A stretch of 64,000 bases of DNA from Thalassospira sp. MCCC 1A01428 (GCF_002115825.1 NZ_JFJZ01000002.1:248001-312000); one strand, 5' to 3'; shown: positions 39,261 to 48,772, counted from the stretch's first letter. The notes: a model not told the origin generated them from the sequence alone. Numbers and translations are program-made.

Positions 39261-39524
39261 AGGGTCCAGACCTGTTAATATGGGTACACTGGCAACTGTC
39301 ATGGTCGCGAAATACAAGAAAAAGCCCGCAGAGCGGGCGCACCCCCGGTCAAGGGATTTGACGCAGGAGGTCGCGACCATAACAGGTGTCCTTCGGATCG
39401 ATCAGATTTGTACGGGCTGTTTTGTCGCAAAATCTTGAAAGATGTATATCTTCCGGCGATTTTGCTTCGCGCATCCATACAAATCTGATTGACCAGTGTG
39501 CTTATATTAACAGGTCTGGACCCT
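39261..39524. repeat. 264-bp element with 21-bp perfect terminal inverted repeats (MITE-like or structured RNA)
   Basis: AGGGTCCAGACCTGTTAATA(T) at 39261-39281 is the exact complement of 39504-39524. Just inside, ACACTGG and CCAGTGT extend the outer stem. Two more arms are nested within. ATGGTCGCGA (39301-39310) pairs with TCGCGACCAT (39372-39381) and encloses a GCCCGC-AGA-GCGGGC hairpin. ATCAGATTTGTA (39401-39412) pairs with TACAAATCTGAT (39478-39489) and encloses GCAAAATC/GATTTTGC and AAGAT/ATCTT. The whole could fold as a three-way junction. No transposase is encoded and no target-site duplication was seen. It fills most of the 491-base gap upstream of argG. Confidence 0.6.
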
Positions 39525-39629
39525 TGGTCCAGATTGGTGAATGTTTCGTTTGGGTTCCCGTGATGACACGGGATGACGGCGAAACCACGCTGCCCCGGCA
39601 TAACATCGGAAGAAGAAAGGCGTCACAGC

Positions 39630-40850
39630 ATGAGCAATCCGGTTAAAAAGGTGGTGCTTGCCTATTCGGGCGGGCTGGATACCTCCATTATCCTGAAATG
39701 GCTGCGCGAAGAATATAATTGCGAAGTCGTTACGTTTACCGCCGACCTCGGCCAGGGCGAGGAACTGGAACCTGCCCGCAAAAAAGCCGAAATGTTTGGC
39801 GTAAAAGAAATTTTCATCGAGGATCTGCGCGAAGAATTCGTACGTGATTATGTGTTCCCGATGTTCCGCGCCAACGCCCATTACGAAGGTGTTTACCTGC
39901 TGGGCACCTCGATCGCACGGCCGCTGATTGCCAAACGCCAGATCGAGATCGCTGAAATGGTCGGGGCCGATGCCGTTTCGCACGGTGCGACCGGTAAAGG
40001 TAACGACCAGGTTCGTTTCGAGCTGGGCTATTACGCGCTGAAGCCCGACGTCAAGGTGATTGCCCCGTGGCGTGAGTGGGATCTGAATTCACGCACCATG
40101 TTGCTTGATTTCGCCAAAAAGCATCAGATTCCGATTTCGGCTGACAAAGCGGGCGGCGATGAACCCCCCTATTCAACCGATGCCAACCTTCTGCATATTT
40201 CCTATGAAGGCAAGGCACTGGAAGACCCGTGGGGCAAGCCGGACGAAAACATGTTCGTGCGCACCGTATCGCCGCAAAACGCGCCCGATGCGATCACCAC
40301 GATTGAAATCGAATTTGAACAGGGCGACCCGGTTGCCATTAACGGCGAACGTATGAGCCCGGCCACCTTGTTGACCGCGTTAAACGACGTTGCCGGTAAA
40401 AACGGTATCGGTCGTCTTGATCTGGTGGAAAACCGTTATGTTGGCATGAAATCGCGCGGCGTTTACGAAACCCCGGGCGGCACCATTCTGGCAACCGCGC
40501 ATCGCGCAATGGAATCAATCACGCTGGACCGTAATGCAGGCCACCTTAAAGACGAACTGATGCCGCGTTACGCCGAAATGATCTATAACGGCTATTGGTG
40601 GTCGCCGGAACGTCAGGCCCTTCAGCGCCTGATCGACGATACCCAGAAAACGGTTAATGGCGTTGTTCGCCTTGATTTGTACAAAGGCAACGTCACCGTG
40701 ACCGGTCGTAAATCGCCTAATTCGATTTACTCCGAAGCCCACGTGACCTTTGAAGCCGACACCGTTTACAACCAGCGCGATGCCGAAGGCTTTATCAAGC
40801 TGAACGCCCTGCGTTTGCGTCTTGGTTTTGATCGTAACAGCGTTAAATAA
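39630..40850 (+). CDS. argG: Argininosuccinate synthase
   Basis: 406 aa. Condenses citrulline and aspartate with ATP in arginine synthesis. The PP-loop 'AYSGGLDTS' (11-19), 'TADLGQGEE', '[20 protein letters not shown]' and '[24 protein letters not shown]' are all family motifs. ATG 39630 has AAAGG 9 nt upstream, and the longer frame is not conserved. It stands apart from argD-argF (48.9 kb) in this window. A small CCCGTG-ATGA-CACGGG hairpin lies at 39557-39572 in its leader. Confidence 0.97.
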   Translation: MSNPVKKVVLAYSGGLDTSIILKWLREEYNCEVVTFTADLGQGEELEPARKKAEMFGVKEIFIEDLREEFVRDYVFPMFRANAHYEGVYLLGTSIARPLIAKRQIEIAEMVGADAVSHGATGKGNDQVRFELGYYALKPDVKVIAPWREWDLNSRTMLLDFAKKHQIPISADKAGGDEPPYSTDANLLHISYEGKALEDPWGKPDENMFVRTVSPQNAPDAITTIEIEFEQGDPVAINGERMSPATLLTALNDVAGKNGIGRLDLVENRYVGMKSRGVYETPGGTILATAHRAMESITLDRNAGHLKDELMPRYAEMIYNGYWWSPERQALQRLIDDTQKTVNGVVRLDLYKGNVTVTGRKSPNSIYSEAHVTFEADTVYNQRDAEGFIKLNALRLRLGFDRNSVK

Positions 40851-40880
40851 TCGCTGCTGGCGACAGGAACCGACTATTTG

Positions 40881-40915
40881 GAACGAGGGGTGTCTGGCAC
40901 CCCTCGTTCTGTTTT
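40881..40915 (+). terminator. Terminator after argG
   Basis: A 12-bp perfect stem (GAACGAGGGGTG / CACCCCTCGTTC) with a 5-nt loop and TGTTTT tail, 30 bases after the stop. Confidence 0.9.
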
Positions 40916-40934
40916 AAGGACCCGGACACACGCG

Positions 40935-41675
40935 ATGCAAAGATACAAATGTACTGTCGAATATGATGGTCGCCCCTATCATGGCTGGCAGTATCAGGAT
41001 GAAGTCATTTCGGTTCAGCAAGTGTTTGAAGCAGCACTTGAAAAGCTGGTGAAAACATTTGTTCGCGTTCATGTGTCGGGGCGGACCGATGCCGGGGTTC
41101 ATGCGCTGGGCCAGGTGGTGCATTTTGATCTGGAAAAGGTTTATTCCGCCGAAGCGGTGATGAACGCCCTGAACCATTATTTGCAACCTGCCCCTGTGGC
41201 CGTGATCAGTGCCGAAATGGTCGATCAGGATTTTCACGCTCGGTTCGGGTCGAAAAAACGCTATTACATGTATCGGATTATTAACCGTCGGCCCCCATTG
41301 ACCTTTGAAGCAGGGCTGGCATGGGGGGTTTATAAGCCGCTTGATATTTCCGCCATGAATGAAGCCGCCCAACATCTGGTTGGCACCTACGATTTTACCA
41401 GTTTTCGCGCCACCGAATGCCAGGCCAAAAGCCCGATAAAAACGCTGGAGCGATTGGAGGTGGTGGCATGTGCGGATAAAGAGGTGCGCATTTATGCCGA
41501 AAGCCGGTCCTTTTTGCATCATCAGGTACGCAATATGGTGGGGACCCTTGTGCTTGTGGGCAAGGGAAGCTGGCAACCCGTTGATGTGAAGAAGGCTCTG
41601 GAGGCCAAACGTCGAAGTGCGGGTGGTCCAACAGCCCCGGCAGACGGTCTGTATTTTGTTCGGGTGGAATATTAG
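40935..41675 (+). CDS. truA: tRNA pseudouridine(38-40) synthase TruA
   Basis: 246 aa from ATG 40935; the upstream in-frame extension runs through the argG terminator. Converts uridines 38-40 of the tRNA anticodon arm to pseudouridine. The catalytic Asp52 lies in 'VSGRTDAGVHALGQ'. 'YDGRPYHGWQYQ', 'FHARFGSKKRYYMYRI' and 'SFLHHQVRNMVGTLVLVGKG' are the remaining family motifs. The 19-base distance from the terminator suggests readthrough or a nearby promoter. Confidence 0.95.
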   Translation: MQRYKCTVEYDGRPYHGWQYQDEVISVQQVFEAALEKLVKTFVRVHVSGRTDAGVHALGQVVHFDLEKVYSAEAVMNALNHYLQPAPVAVISAEMVDQDFHARFGSKKRYYMYRIINRRPPLTFEAGLAWGVYKPLDISAMNEAAQHLVGTYDFTSFRATECQAKSPIKTLERLEVVACADKEVRIYAESRSFLHHQVRNMVGTLVLVGKGSWQPVDVKKALEAKRRSAGGPTAPADGLYFVRVEY

Positions 41676-41911
41676 GCATTCGCCGTAAGCCGGGTTTTAC
41701 CACCGGACCAGGCAGTTTTTCTGTGGAACCCCTCTAATTTAGAATGGTAATTATTTGAAAAATGGCAATTTTTCGGAAGTTTCTTCTTTTGCGTGTGTGA
41801 AATTTTTTCCTTCTCCTGTATTGTGATGCATCTGCCTGATCCCAATAGGTAAAAGAGCCCCGGCAATCTTTTCGTCATTCTTCGAGCAGGTTTCCGTAAA
41901 GGGGGGCAAGA

Positions 41912-43633
41912 ATGGGAGAGACCTCTGAGATGAAAAATAGCATTGTCTTTAAAGTCACTGCGGCGTCGGTAGTGATTCTGATTGTGGGGATTATGCTGCT
42001 GGGGGGCGTCATCATGCAGCGCGTCCAGCAACAGGTTAGCGATACCAGCCTTCAATCACAGAAATTGAACCTGCGTGTCGCGGCAATGATCTTTCAGAAC
42101 GAAAGTCCGGACCTTAAGGTTACCATTGATAAATCTGGCGAGACAACGCGGCTGGTGATGCCCGAAATTCCCGATTTGTCTTCCCACGCCATGATCGACA
42201 AAATCGGAACCGCAACCGGTGAAACGGCAACCGTGTTTCAGTGGGTTCCCGACAAGAAAGACTTCATTCGTGTTTCCACCAACATCATCAAGCCGGATGG
42301 CACGCGCGCCGTTGGCACGTTTCTGGGAAATGGCAGTGCGGCCTATCAGCCTGTAACGTCGGGTAAAACCTTTCGGGGGGAAGCCCTGATTCTGGGCAAG
42401 GAATATGTCACCCAGTATACGCCGATCTTTAATACCGCCGGTGCCGTGCAGGGTATTTTGTATGTTGGTATTACAAAGGCCAAAGTAGCAGCGGTATCGG
42501 GTTCTATTGGCATGCGAATTGTGATTTCCGGCATTATTGTTGCCGTGATCGCGGCGATTTTGCTGACCATTTTGCTGCGCCGCCAGTTGGGGCCATTTCA
42601 TGAACTGGGCGAAACGATCGAACAGTTTGTCGGGCGCGATTTTTCAGCCGAAGTGCCCCATACTGATCGTGGGGACGAAGTTGGCGTGATCGCCAAGGGG
42701 CTGTTGCGTTGGCGCGAAGCAGCCCAGCGAATTGGGGAGGCCGAAGATGCCAAACTGGTTGCCGAACGCAAGGCATCCGCCGAACGCCGTGACCAGCGCA
42801 ATGTGCTGGCGACCGAACTTGATGCATCTGTAGGTGAAATTATTACATCGGTGCGCCAGGCAACAGAAGGCATGGTGCGATCTGCCCGGCAAATGAGTCA
42901 ATCGGCCAATCATTCGATTGAACAAAGCCGGAATGTCAGCAATGCCGCCACGGATGCCGCGCGTAATGTCCAAACGGTGGCAGCAGCAACCGAAGAGCTT
43001 TCTGCGTCGATCAATAATATTGGCGGGCAGGTTGAAGACTCGACCTCGATTGCGACAACAGCCGTAGATGAAGCCTCGCGGGCCAATGAAATGGTTAGCG
43101 GCCTTGCCGTTGCCGCCGAGCGGATTGGCGAAGTGGTCAGCCTGATTAATGAGATTGCTGCCCAGACCAACCTTTTGGCCCTGAATGCCACGATTGAAGC
43201 CGCCCGTGCGGGTGAAGCGGGCAAGGGTTTTGCTGTGGTGGCACAGGAAGTTAAGAACCTTGCCAATCAGACTGCCAAGGCAACCGATGAAATTGCCCAG
43301 CAGATTGGCTCGATCCAAAGTGAAACCCGCCTGACGGTTGAAGCGATTGAAAAGGTCACCCGGACCATTGCCTCGATCAGTGGCATTACCGGCGGCATTT
43401 CAACTGCCGTGGCCGAACAGAACACCGCGGTCAATGAAATTGCATCCAGTGCGCAAAGCGCGTCTATCGGATCAACCGAAGTGGTTGAAACGATTGATGC
43501 TGTTTTACATGCCGCCAGCGACGGTGGCACAGCCGCAAGTGAACTGGAACATTCGATGTCCGATCTTTCGGTACGGATTGAAACCCTGCAAACCAAAGTT
43601 GGTGAGTTTTTGGAACGTTTGCGCGCAGAATAG
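41912..43633 (+). CDS. Methyl-accepting chemotaxis protein with periplasmic sCache-like domain
   Basis: 573 aa from ATG 41912 (AGGGGGG upstream). Transmembrane helix 1 at about 12-34, a periplasmic domain of about 165 residues resembling a single Cache fold ('LGNGSAAYQPVTSGKTFRGEA', 'GILYVGI'), helix 2 near 201-222, a HAMP domain, and a long signalling coiled coil with the conserved hairpin '[38 protein letters not shown]'. It should form a CheA/CheW array and sense a small ligand. No CheR-tethering pentapeptide at the C-terminus and no che genes nearby. Confidence 0.93.
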   Translation: MGETSEMKNSIVFKVTAASVVILIVGIMLLGGVIMQRVQQQVSDTSLQSQKLNLRVAAMIFQNESPDLKVTIDKSGETTRLVMPEIPDLSSHAMIDKIGTATGETATVFQWVPDKKDFIRVSTNIIKPDGTRAVGTFLGNGSAAYQPVTSGKTFRGEALILGKEYVTQYTPIFNTAGAVQGILYVGITKAKVAAVSGSIGMRIVISGIIVAVIAAILLTILLRRQLGPFHELGETIEQFVGRDFSAEVPHTDRGDEVGVIAKGLLRWREAAQRIGEAEDAKLVAERKASAERRDQRNVLATELDASVGEIITSVRQATEGMVRSARQMSQSANHSIEQSRNVSNAATDAARNVQTVAAATEELSASINNIGGQVEDSTSIATTAVDEASRANEMVSGLAVAAERIGEVVSLINEIAAQTNLLALNATIEAARAGEAGKGFAVVAQEVKNLANQTAKATDEIAQQIGSIQSETRLTVEAIEKVTRTIASISGITGGISTAVAEQNTAVNEIASSAQSASIGSTEVVETIDAVLHAASDGGTAASELEHSMSDLSVRIETLQTKVGEFLERLRAE

Positions 43634-43654
43634 AATTACCGGACTGCGAATGGC

Positions 43655-43688
43655 AAAAAGCTGGCAATGGAAACGTTGCCAGCTTTTT
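43655..43688 (+). terminator. Terminator after the chemoreceptor gene
   Basis: A 13-bp perfect stem (AAAAAGCTGGCAA / TTGCCAGCTTTTT) with an 8-nt loop, 21 bases after the stop. Confidence 0.92.
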
Positions 43689-43820
43689 GTGCGCCAGTTC
43701 ACTGTGTAACGGGGGCAAAGTGGCATTGGCGAAGACGCCGTCAAATAAGGGTTGTGGTTACTGTGGTGCGGTCCTATTCCTTTGTTGGCTTTCGCCGTAA
43801 ACATTTCAGGGAATACCCAA

Positions 43821-44798
43821 ATGCCCTTCGATTTTCCGATTTTTGCTGGCGTTGTTGCTGTGCTGGCAGTCTTTATTATTCTGCAAAGTGTGAAGATTGT
43901 CCCGCAGGGGTATCAATACACACTGGAACGGTTTGGCCGTTTTACCCGGAGCCTTAGGCCGGGGCTGCATATCATTGTACCGCTGATCGACCGGATCGGC
44001 CGTAAAATGAACATGATGGAAAGCGTGCTGGATGTGCCATCGCAGGAAGTGATTACGTCGGATAACGCGATGGTCACGGTTGACGGTGTGGTCTTTTACC
44101 AGGTGATTGACGCAGCCCGTGCCGCCTATGAGGTTAACCGTCTGGAAGTGGCGATCCTGAACCTGTCCATGACCAATGTGCGCACCGTGGTTGGCTCGAT
44201 GGATCTGGACCAGCTGTTATCCCAGCGCGATCAGATTAATGAACGGCTGCTTTCCGTGGTCGATAGCGCGACTGACCCGTGGGGCCTTAAAATTACCCGT
44301 GTGGAAATTAAGGACATTACCCCGCCGCGTGACCTGGTGGACTCGATGGGCCGTCAGATGAAGGCCGAACGTGAAAAACGTGCGCAAATCCTTGAAGCGC
44401 AAGGTTCACGCGAAGCCGCAATTTTGCGGGCTGAAGGCGAAAAACAGTCCAAAATTCTGGAAGCTGAAGGTCGCCGTGAAGCTGCCTTTCGCGATGCTGA
44501 AGCCCGCGAACGTGCCGCCCAGGCCGAAGCCGAAGCCACAATGGTGGTGTCCAAGGCGATTGCCGACGGTGACATTAACGCGATCAATTACTTTGTTGCC
44601 CAGAAATATGTTGAATCGTTGTCGCAAATTGCTTCAAGCCCCAACAGCAAACTGGTGTTTATGCCCCTTGATGCGTCGGGTGTTGTCGGTTCCATTGGCG
44701 GCGTTACCGAACTGATCCGCAATCTGGGCGGGGATGGCGGTGCTGCCGGCGCAACTGGTGCCTCAAATGCCCGGCCTGGCCCGTGGGGTGGTAAATAA
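43821..44798 (+). CDS. SPFH/band-7 (stomatin-like, QmcA type) membrane protein
   Basis: 325 aa from ATG 43821 (AGGGA 8 nt upstream). One N-terminal membrane helix (about 5-24), then the SPFH domain ('[32 protein letters not shown]', '[15 protein letters not shown]', '[27 protein letters not shown]') and a charged coiled coil ('[31 protein letters not shown]'). Such proteins form large membrane-associated cages. The NfeD-type gene follows 114 bases downstream, the usual stomatin-NfeD pairing. Confidence 0.92.
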   Translation: MPFDFPIFAGVVAVLAVFIILQSVKIVPQGYQYTLERFGRFTRSLRPGLHIIVPLIDRIGRKMNMMESVLDVPSQEVITSDNAMVTVDGVVFYQVIDAARAAYEVNRLEVAILNLSMTNVRTVVGSMDLDQLLSQRDQINERLLSVVDSATDPWGLKITRVEIKDITPPRDLVDSMGRQMKAEREKRAQILEAQGSREAAILRAEGEKQSKILEAEGRREAAFRDAEARERAAQAEAEATMVVSKAIADGDINAINYFVAQKYVESLSQIASSPNSKLVFMPLDASGVVGSIGGVTELIRNLGGDGGAAGATGASNARPGPWGGK

Positions 44799-44912
44799 CG
44801 GTTCTGTTCACTGCTTTTGAGTGGTGATTGCCAATATCGGGGCATCAGGCGGTTTGTTGCGTCATGATGCCCCCATTATCGTCATTGCGTTAACCATGAA
44901 AGGCCAATCAAG

Positions 44913-45389
44913 GTGGATTTTCTGATATCGGCGGGGGTGACGTATTGGCACTGGTGGAGTTTGGCCGCCATTTTGCTAGTGCTTGAAGTGATGGCACCGG
45001 GGGTATTCTTTTTATGGGTGGCGTTTGCCGCGGCTCTCACCGGTATTGCCAAACTTCTGTTTGGCGGCATGAGCCTGGAAATCCAGTTGCTGGTTTTTGC
45101 CATTTGCGGGGTGGTTGCGACCTTTGCCGGGCGGCGCTGGGTCATGCGCCGTATCAACGCCAAAGGCGATGACGACAACGCCGAATCACCGGGTTTAAAC
45201 CAGCGAGAACAGCAATTTCGCGGCCGGATCATTACCCTGCCCCATGATATGACCGACGGCGAAACCCGCGTGGTGCTGGATGGCACCACATGGCGGTTAT
45301 ATGTCGGCCAATTGTTAAAGGCAGGCGATCAGGTGCGGATAACCGCAATTAAAGGCACGGTTTTGCAGGGTGAAGCGGTTTCGCGGTAA
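44913..45389 (+). CDS. NfeD family membrane protein
   Basis: 158 aa from GTG 44913 (AAAGG 10 nt upstream). Two or three hydrophobic helices in the first 75 residues and a C-terminal OB-fold ('FRGRIITLPHDMTDGETRVVLDGTTWRLY' onward), the short NfeD1b architecture without a ClpP-like protease domain. It is expected to act with the adjacent SPFH protein in membrane organisation or quality control. Confidence 0.88.
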   Translation: MDFLISAGVTYWHWWSLAAILLVLEVMAPGVFFLWVAFAAALTGIAKLLFGGMSLEIQLLVFAICGVVATFAGRRWVMRRINAKGDDDNAESPGLNQREQQFRGRIITLPHDMTDGETRVVLDGTTWRLYVGQLLKAGDQVRITAIKGTVLQGEAVSR

Positions 45390-45413
45390 TTTTGCGACCG
45401 CTATTGTCCATCC

Positions 45414-46139
45414 TTATCCAAACAGCCAATGCCACAAAAACGGAACTGTCAGGGCCGTGGCGATGGTGTTTAACCCCATCGATAACCCCGAAAATGCCCC
45501 TGCGGTTTGGTTGACCTGAAAGGCACGTGCGGTGCCAATACCGTGGGCGCCCACCCCCATGGCAAAACCACGGGCGCGCCAGTCGGTTAAGCCGACAAGG
45601 TTCATTACAGCGGGGCCAAGTGTGGCGCCGACAATGCCGGTCACAATCACACATACTGCGGTAAGCGCGGGAACGCCGCCAATTTCCTTGGCAATGCCCA
45701 TGGCCACCGGGGTTGTAACCGATTTTGGCGCCAACGATGCCAGTGTTTCCATACTGGCACCCAGCATATGGGCGATGGCAACGGTGCTGGCTGTGGCCAT
45801 TAACGACCCGAACAGTACGCCAAAGATAATCACCGGCAGGGCGCGTTTTAATGTTTCCATCTGGCGAAACAGCGGCACGGCAAGGGCCACGGTGGCCGGG
45901 CCAAGCAGGAAGTGAACAAACTGTGCGCCGTCAAAATACACCGAATAGGGTGTGCCGGTGAAATGCAGGATGGCGGCAATAATGGCGATGGCGATGACCA
46001 CCGGGTTGCAAACCGGGTTACGGTCGCTTTTTTGATACAGCCAGAAACCGATGGCATAGGCAACCAGTGTAATCGTCAGCCCGGTTAGCGGTTTGGTCGA
46101 AAGATAAACCCACAATTGTGTCAGATCAGCCGGTTCCAT
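45414..46139 (-). CDS. lrgB: LrgB family protein
   Basis: 241 aa, several membrane helices. 'RALPVIIFGVLFGSLMATASTVAIAHMLG', 'LAPKSVTTPVAMGIAKEIGGVPALTAVCVIVTGI' and 'GVGAHGIGTARAFQ' are LrgB/CidB signatures. With the holin-like LrgA partner this family influences murein hydrolase activity and, in some bacteria, carries pyruvate or glycolate. Its ATG overlaps the stop of lrgA (TAATG), showing translational coupling. Confidence 0.93.
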   Translation of the reverse strand: MEPADLTQLWVYLSTKPLTGLTITLVAYAIGFWLYQKSDRNPVCNPVVIAIAIIAAILHFTGTPYSVYFDGAQFVHFLLGPATVALAVPLFRQMETLKRALPVIIFGVLFGSLMATASTVAIAHMLGASMETLASLAPKSVTTPVAMGIAKEIGGVPALTAVCVIVTGIVGATLGPAVMNLVGLTDWRARGFAMGVGAHGIGTARAFQVNQTAGAFSGLSMGLNTIATALTVPFLWHWLFG

Positions 46140-46513
46140 TATTTGGCCCCTTCATTTTGCGTATCGGGCGATGCCGGGGCTCTGGGCAGTAATTTTGACA
46201 TCAAAAATGCGGTGGCCGCGATGGTTAGCAAGGTGGAAATCACCAGCGACGCCACAATCGGCAGCCAGTCGCTTTTTAAACGGTCTATCTGGGTGATAAC
46301 GCCAACACCGGCGGGCACAAATAACAACGAAAAATGCATCAGCAAATTATCGGCCGCATCGGTCAGTTCCCTGGGCGGTTTGCGTTTGATCAGCAGGCCA
46401 ATAAACAGCAGTCCCAGGCCAATTACCGGGCCGGGTACCGGCAGGCTGAACAGTTCGGATATGACTTCGCCAAAAAGCTGGCAAACAAGGATCAGGGCAA
46501 ATGCGGCAATCAT
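46139..46513 (-). CDS. lrgA: LrgA/CidA family holin-like protein
   Basis: 124 aa, four hydrophobic segments. 'LILVCQLFGEVISELFSLPVPGPVIGLGLLFIGLL' and 'LLMHFSLLFVPAGVGVI' are LrgA/CidA motifs. First gene of the lrgAB unit; a CRP/FNR-type site lies about 27 bases upstream of its start. Confidence 0.93.
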   Translation of the reverse strand: MIAAFALILVCQLFGEVISELFSLPVPGPVIGLGLLFIGLLIKRKPPRELTDAADNLLMHFSLLFVPAGVGVITQIDRLKSDWLPIVASLVISTLLTIAATAFLMSKLLPRAPASPDTQNEGAK

Positions 46514-46539
46514 CTTTGGCCTCCCGATATTTCGTTTAT

Positions 46540-46555
46540 TGTGATCGTGGTCACG
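46540..46555. promoter_or_regulatory. CRP/FNR-family binding site upstream of lrgA
   Basis: TGTGA-TCGTGG-TCACG matches the CRP-type TGTGA-N6-TCACA pattern except the last base. It lies in the lrgA leader. Confidence 0.6.
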
Positions 46556-46614
46556 TTTTTCAATTTCTTACTGTGACATACCCTGCTTTGCTGCCGATAA
46601 CTTTTATTAATAAT

Positions 46615-46648
46615 GAAAAACGCCCGTGCATTTTTGGCACAGGCGTTG
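46615..46648 (-). terminator. Terminator after the arsC-like gene
   Basis: On the minus strand AACGCC-T-GTGC pairs with GCAC-G-GGCGTT around the loop and is followed by TTTTCATT. About 37 bases after the stop. Confidence 0.75.
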
Positions 46649-46684
46649 GTAACGCGCTAAATCTGTTTCTGTTTCCAAGGCAGC

Positions 46685-47020
46685 TTATAAAATTGCCAGC
46701 ACATCTTCGGGCGGGCGGCCAAGGGCGGCTTTGTCGCCATTAACAACAATGGGCCGTTCAATCGCGCGCGGATGGGCCACCAATGCGGCGATCAGATCGG
46801 CGCCGGTTAAGTCGGCAATGCCTTCTTCGCGGGCTTCTTTTTTGCGCATAATCTGCTCTGGTTCCTTACCCAGCTTTGACAGAATATCGCTAAGTTCGGC
46901 TATACCGGGCGGGTTGGACAGATAATCAACCACGGTGGGCGTAATGCCTTTTTCCTCGATCAGGGCCAGTGTCTGGCGCGATTTGGTGCAGCGCGGGTTA
47001 TGGTAAATGGTGACGGTCAT
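46685..47020 (-). CDS. ArsC family (YfgD-like) arsenate reductase-type protein
   Basis: 111 aa thioredoxin-fold protein. 'IYHNPRCTKSRQTLALIEEKG' holds the redox Cys11, and 'LVAHPRAIERPIVV' with 'RPPEDVL' matches the glutaredoxin-dependent ArsC/YfgD group. No arsenic resistance genes (arsB, arsR) are nearby, so an arsenate role is not supported by context. AGGAA precedes ATG 47020. Confidence 0.85.
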   Translation of the reverse strand: MTVTIYHNPRCTKSRQTLALIEEKGITPTVVDYLSNPPGIAELSDILSKLGKEPEQIMRKKEAREEGIADLTGADLIAALVAHPRAIERPIVVNGDKAALGRPPEDVLAIL

Positions 47021-47080
47021 GCTCGGTTCCTGTCATCAGGGGATGATGCGGTGAAGGGACATCTCAAATATCATGCCCGG

Positions 47081-47812
47081 TTAAAGGCCATCAATAATTT
47101 GCAAAAGGTTTTCAAGGTCCCCGGTGTCGCTATCAATGATGCGGGTGGCGATATCATATGAAAACCCTTGCCGGGCAAGGGCTGCCAGATCCTTGTCGTG
47201 TTTTTCTTCGCGCTGGTCGGGTTGGCGAAACGGGCCAAGACGGCGGCGGCGAGCATAGGCTGCTGCGGCGGCCAGGTTAGGATCGGTACCGCGCATGTCA
47301 TTATGACCCGCATCGTCGGCCTCGTCGCGTAAATCGGTGATGGTTTGATCGACCAGATTTGATGCAATGCCGCGGGCGTTCAAATCGGCCCCGATTACGC
47401 GAATCGCCTTGCCCTTGCGCAACATCGACCGCGCCCGGCCCAGCGCATAGGCCTGATCGTTCAGGAAACCCGCTGTTTCGCAGGTATTTAGAACGTTTTT
47501 CATCCAGTCTTCGGCTTCTTGCGGGTCGGTGTCGTATTCGGCAATCGAAAGGCGGATTTTACCGCGCATCAGTTTTTCCAGCCGCGCCCGCGATGCGGTA
47601 AAGCGTTCCAGATACCAGGTGGCATAATTCATCAAATAGTCACGGGTTACCCGGCGGGGCTTTTTGGGGCCCTGCTTTGCGTCACCCTTTTTGCCAAAAC
47701 CTTTCGTCTTGCGCTGTTCTGTCGGAGGTTCGGCAAATTCTGTTGCCGTGTCCGTTGCGCTTTGACGGGGCGTTTTCGGCGGGGTCTGGGAAGAAAGTTT
47801 CTGTTTTGACAT
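47081..47812 (-). CDS. recX: Regulatory protein RecX
   Basis: 243 aa, longer than the usual 150-210 because of a Lys/Pro/Thr-rich N-terminal tail of about 55 residues. The core starts at 'RDYLMNYATWYLERFTASRARLEKLMRGKI'. 'DQAYALGRARSMLRKGKAIRVIGADLNARGI' and 'YARRRRLGPFR' with 'DLAALARQGFSYDIATRII' give the three-helix RecX repeats. It modulates RecA filament growth. recA is not in the window. Confidence 0.88.
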   Translation of the reverse strand: MSKQKLSSQTPPKTPRQSATDTATEFAEPPTEQRKTKGFGKKGDAKQGPKKPRRVTRDYLMNYATWYLERFTASRARLEKLMRGKIRLSIAEYDTDPQEAEDWMKNVLNTCETAGFLNDQAYALGRARSMLRKGKAIRVIGADLNARGIASNLVDQTITDLRDEADDAGHNDMRGTDPNLAAAAAYARRRRLGPFRQPDQREEKHDKDLAALARQGFSYDIATRIIDSDTGDLENLLQIIDGL

Positions 47813-47896
47813 AATCTCTTTGCGGGCTGCCCTTGCGTTTGGGGTGCAACTATCCCTATTTTACCGGCAATTGTCTGTGAATTTCGAGGAAAACCA

Positions 47897-48691
47897 ATGC
47901 AAGAGCTTGCTCCGCGCCAAATGGGCGCGATCAACTGGCTTGGCCTGTGGACGCTGTATGCGAAGGAAGTGCGCCGTTTTTTGAACGTGCATCTTCAAAC
48001 CGTTGGCGCGCCTGTGGTCACCAGTCTTCTGTTTCTGGCGGTCTTCCTTCTGGCCCTTGGCCGGGCCGTTGAAACCGTTAATGGCGTACCGTTCGCCACT
48101 TTTCTTGCGCCGGGTCTGGTGATGATGACCATGGCGCAAAACTCGTTTGCCAATACCTCCAGCTCTATCCTGATTTCAAAGGTACAGGGCAATATTGTCG
48201 ATGTTTTGATGCCGCCACTTTCGGCATTTGAACTGGTTGCCGGTTTTGCCCTGGGGGCTGTAACCCGGGGTATTATGGTGGGCTGTGCCACCATCATTGC
48301 CATGGCGTTCTTTGTTGATGTGCAGATCCATAATATCTGGGCGATCCTGTATTTTGGCATTTCGGCATCGTTGATGTTGTCGCTTTTGGGGATTGCCGGG
48401 GGCGTGTGGTCGGAAAAATTCGATCATATCGCCGTTGTGACCAACTTTGTCATTACACCGCTGTCGTTTTTGTCCGGTACTTTTTACAGCGCCGAACATT
48501 TACCCGAAGCGGGCCGGGCACTGGCGCATTTTAACCCGTTTTTCTATATGATTGACGGGTTTCGCTATGGTTTTATCGGCATCTCTGACGGCTCTATTAC
48601 CACCGGCGTTATTGTACTTTTGTGCGTAAACATTTTTCTGTCGATCCTGTGTTACCGCATGATCAAAACAGGGTACAAACTGAAGGCCTGA
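47897..48691 (+). CDS. ABC-2 type transporter permease
   Basis: 264 aa, six predicted helices. 'GLWTLYAKEVRRFLNVHLQTVGAPVVTSLLFLAVF', 'FLAPGLVMMTMAQNSFANTSSSI' and 'VITPLSFLSGTFYSAEHLP' are typical ABC-2/NodJ-type permease motifs. GAGGAAA lies upstream of ATG 47897. No ATPase gene is adjacent, so its partner must be encoded elsewhere. Substrate unknown (drugs, lipids or polysaccharides are typical of the family). Confidence 0.88.
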   Translation: MQELAPRQMGAINWLGLWTLYAKEVRRFLNVHLQTVGAPVVTSLLFLAVFLLALGRAVETVNGVPFATFLAPGLVMMTMAQNSFANTSSSILISKVQGNIVDVLMPPLSAFELVAGFALGAVTRGIMVGCATIIAMAFFVDVQIHNIWAILYFGISASLMLSLLGIAGGVWSEKFDHIAVVTNFVITPLSFLSGTFYSAEHLPEAGRALAHFNPFFYMIDGFRYGFIGISDGSITTGVIVLLCVNIFLSILCYRMIKTGYKLKA

Positions 48692-48732
48692 TGACGGCGG
48701 GATAACGCCAGTTTCAGCATTAAATTCCGTTT

Positions 48733-48772
48733 TTGGGCAGCATTCGGCATCGGATGCTGCCCAACTTATTTG
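48733..48772 (+). terminator. Terminator after the ABC-2 permease gene
   Basis: An 11-bp perfect stem (TTGGGCAGCAT / ATGCTGCCCAA) with a 10-nt loop and a CTTATTTG tail. Confidence 0.75.

Noticed and set aside
39340..39375. Minus-strand TCAAATCCC followed by a GCCCGC hairpin and T run, resembling a tRNA 3' end
   Set aside because: No acceptor stem, anticodon arm or D arm can be built around it.
39299..39601. Open frame across the inverted-repeat element
   Set aside because: Follows the palindromic structure, has no ribosome site, and is better explained as non-coding.
46685..47020. Arsenic resistance locus
   Set aside because: The ArsC-like gene stands alone with no arsR or arsB and resembles YfgD-type proteins.
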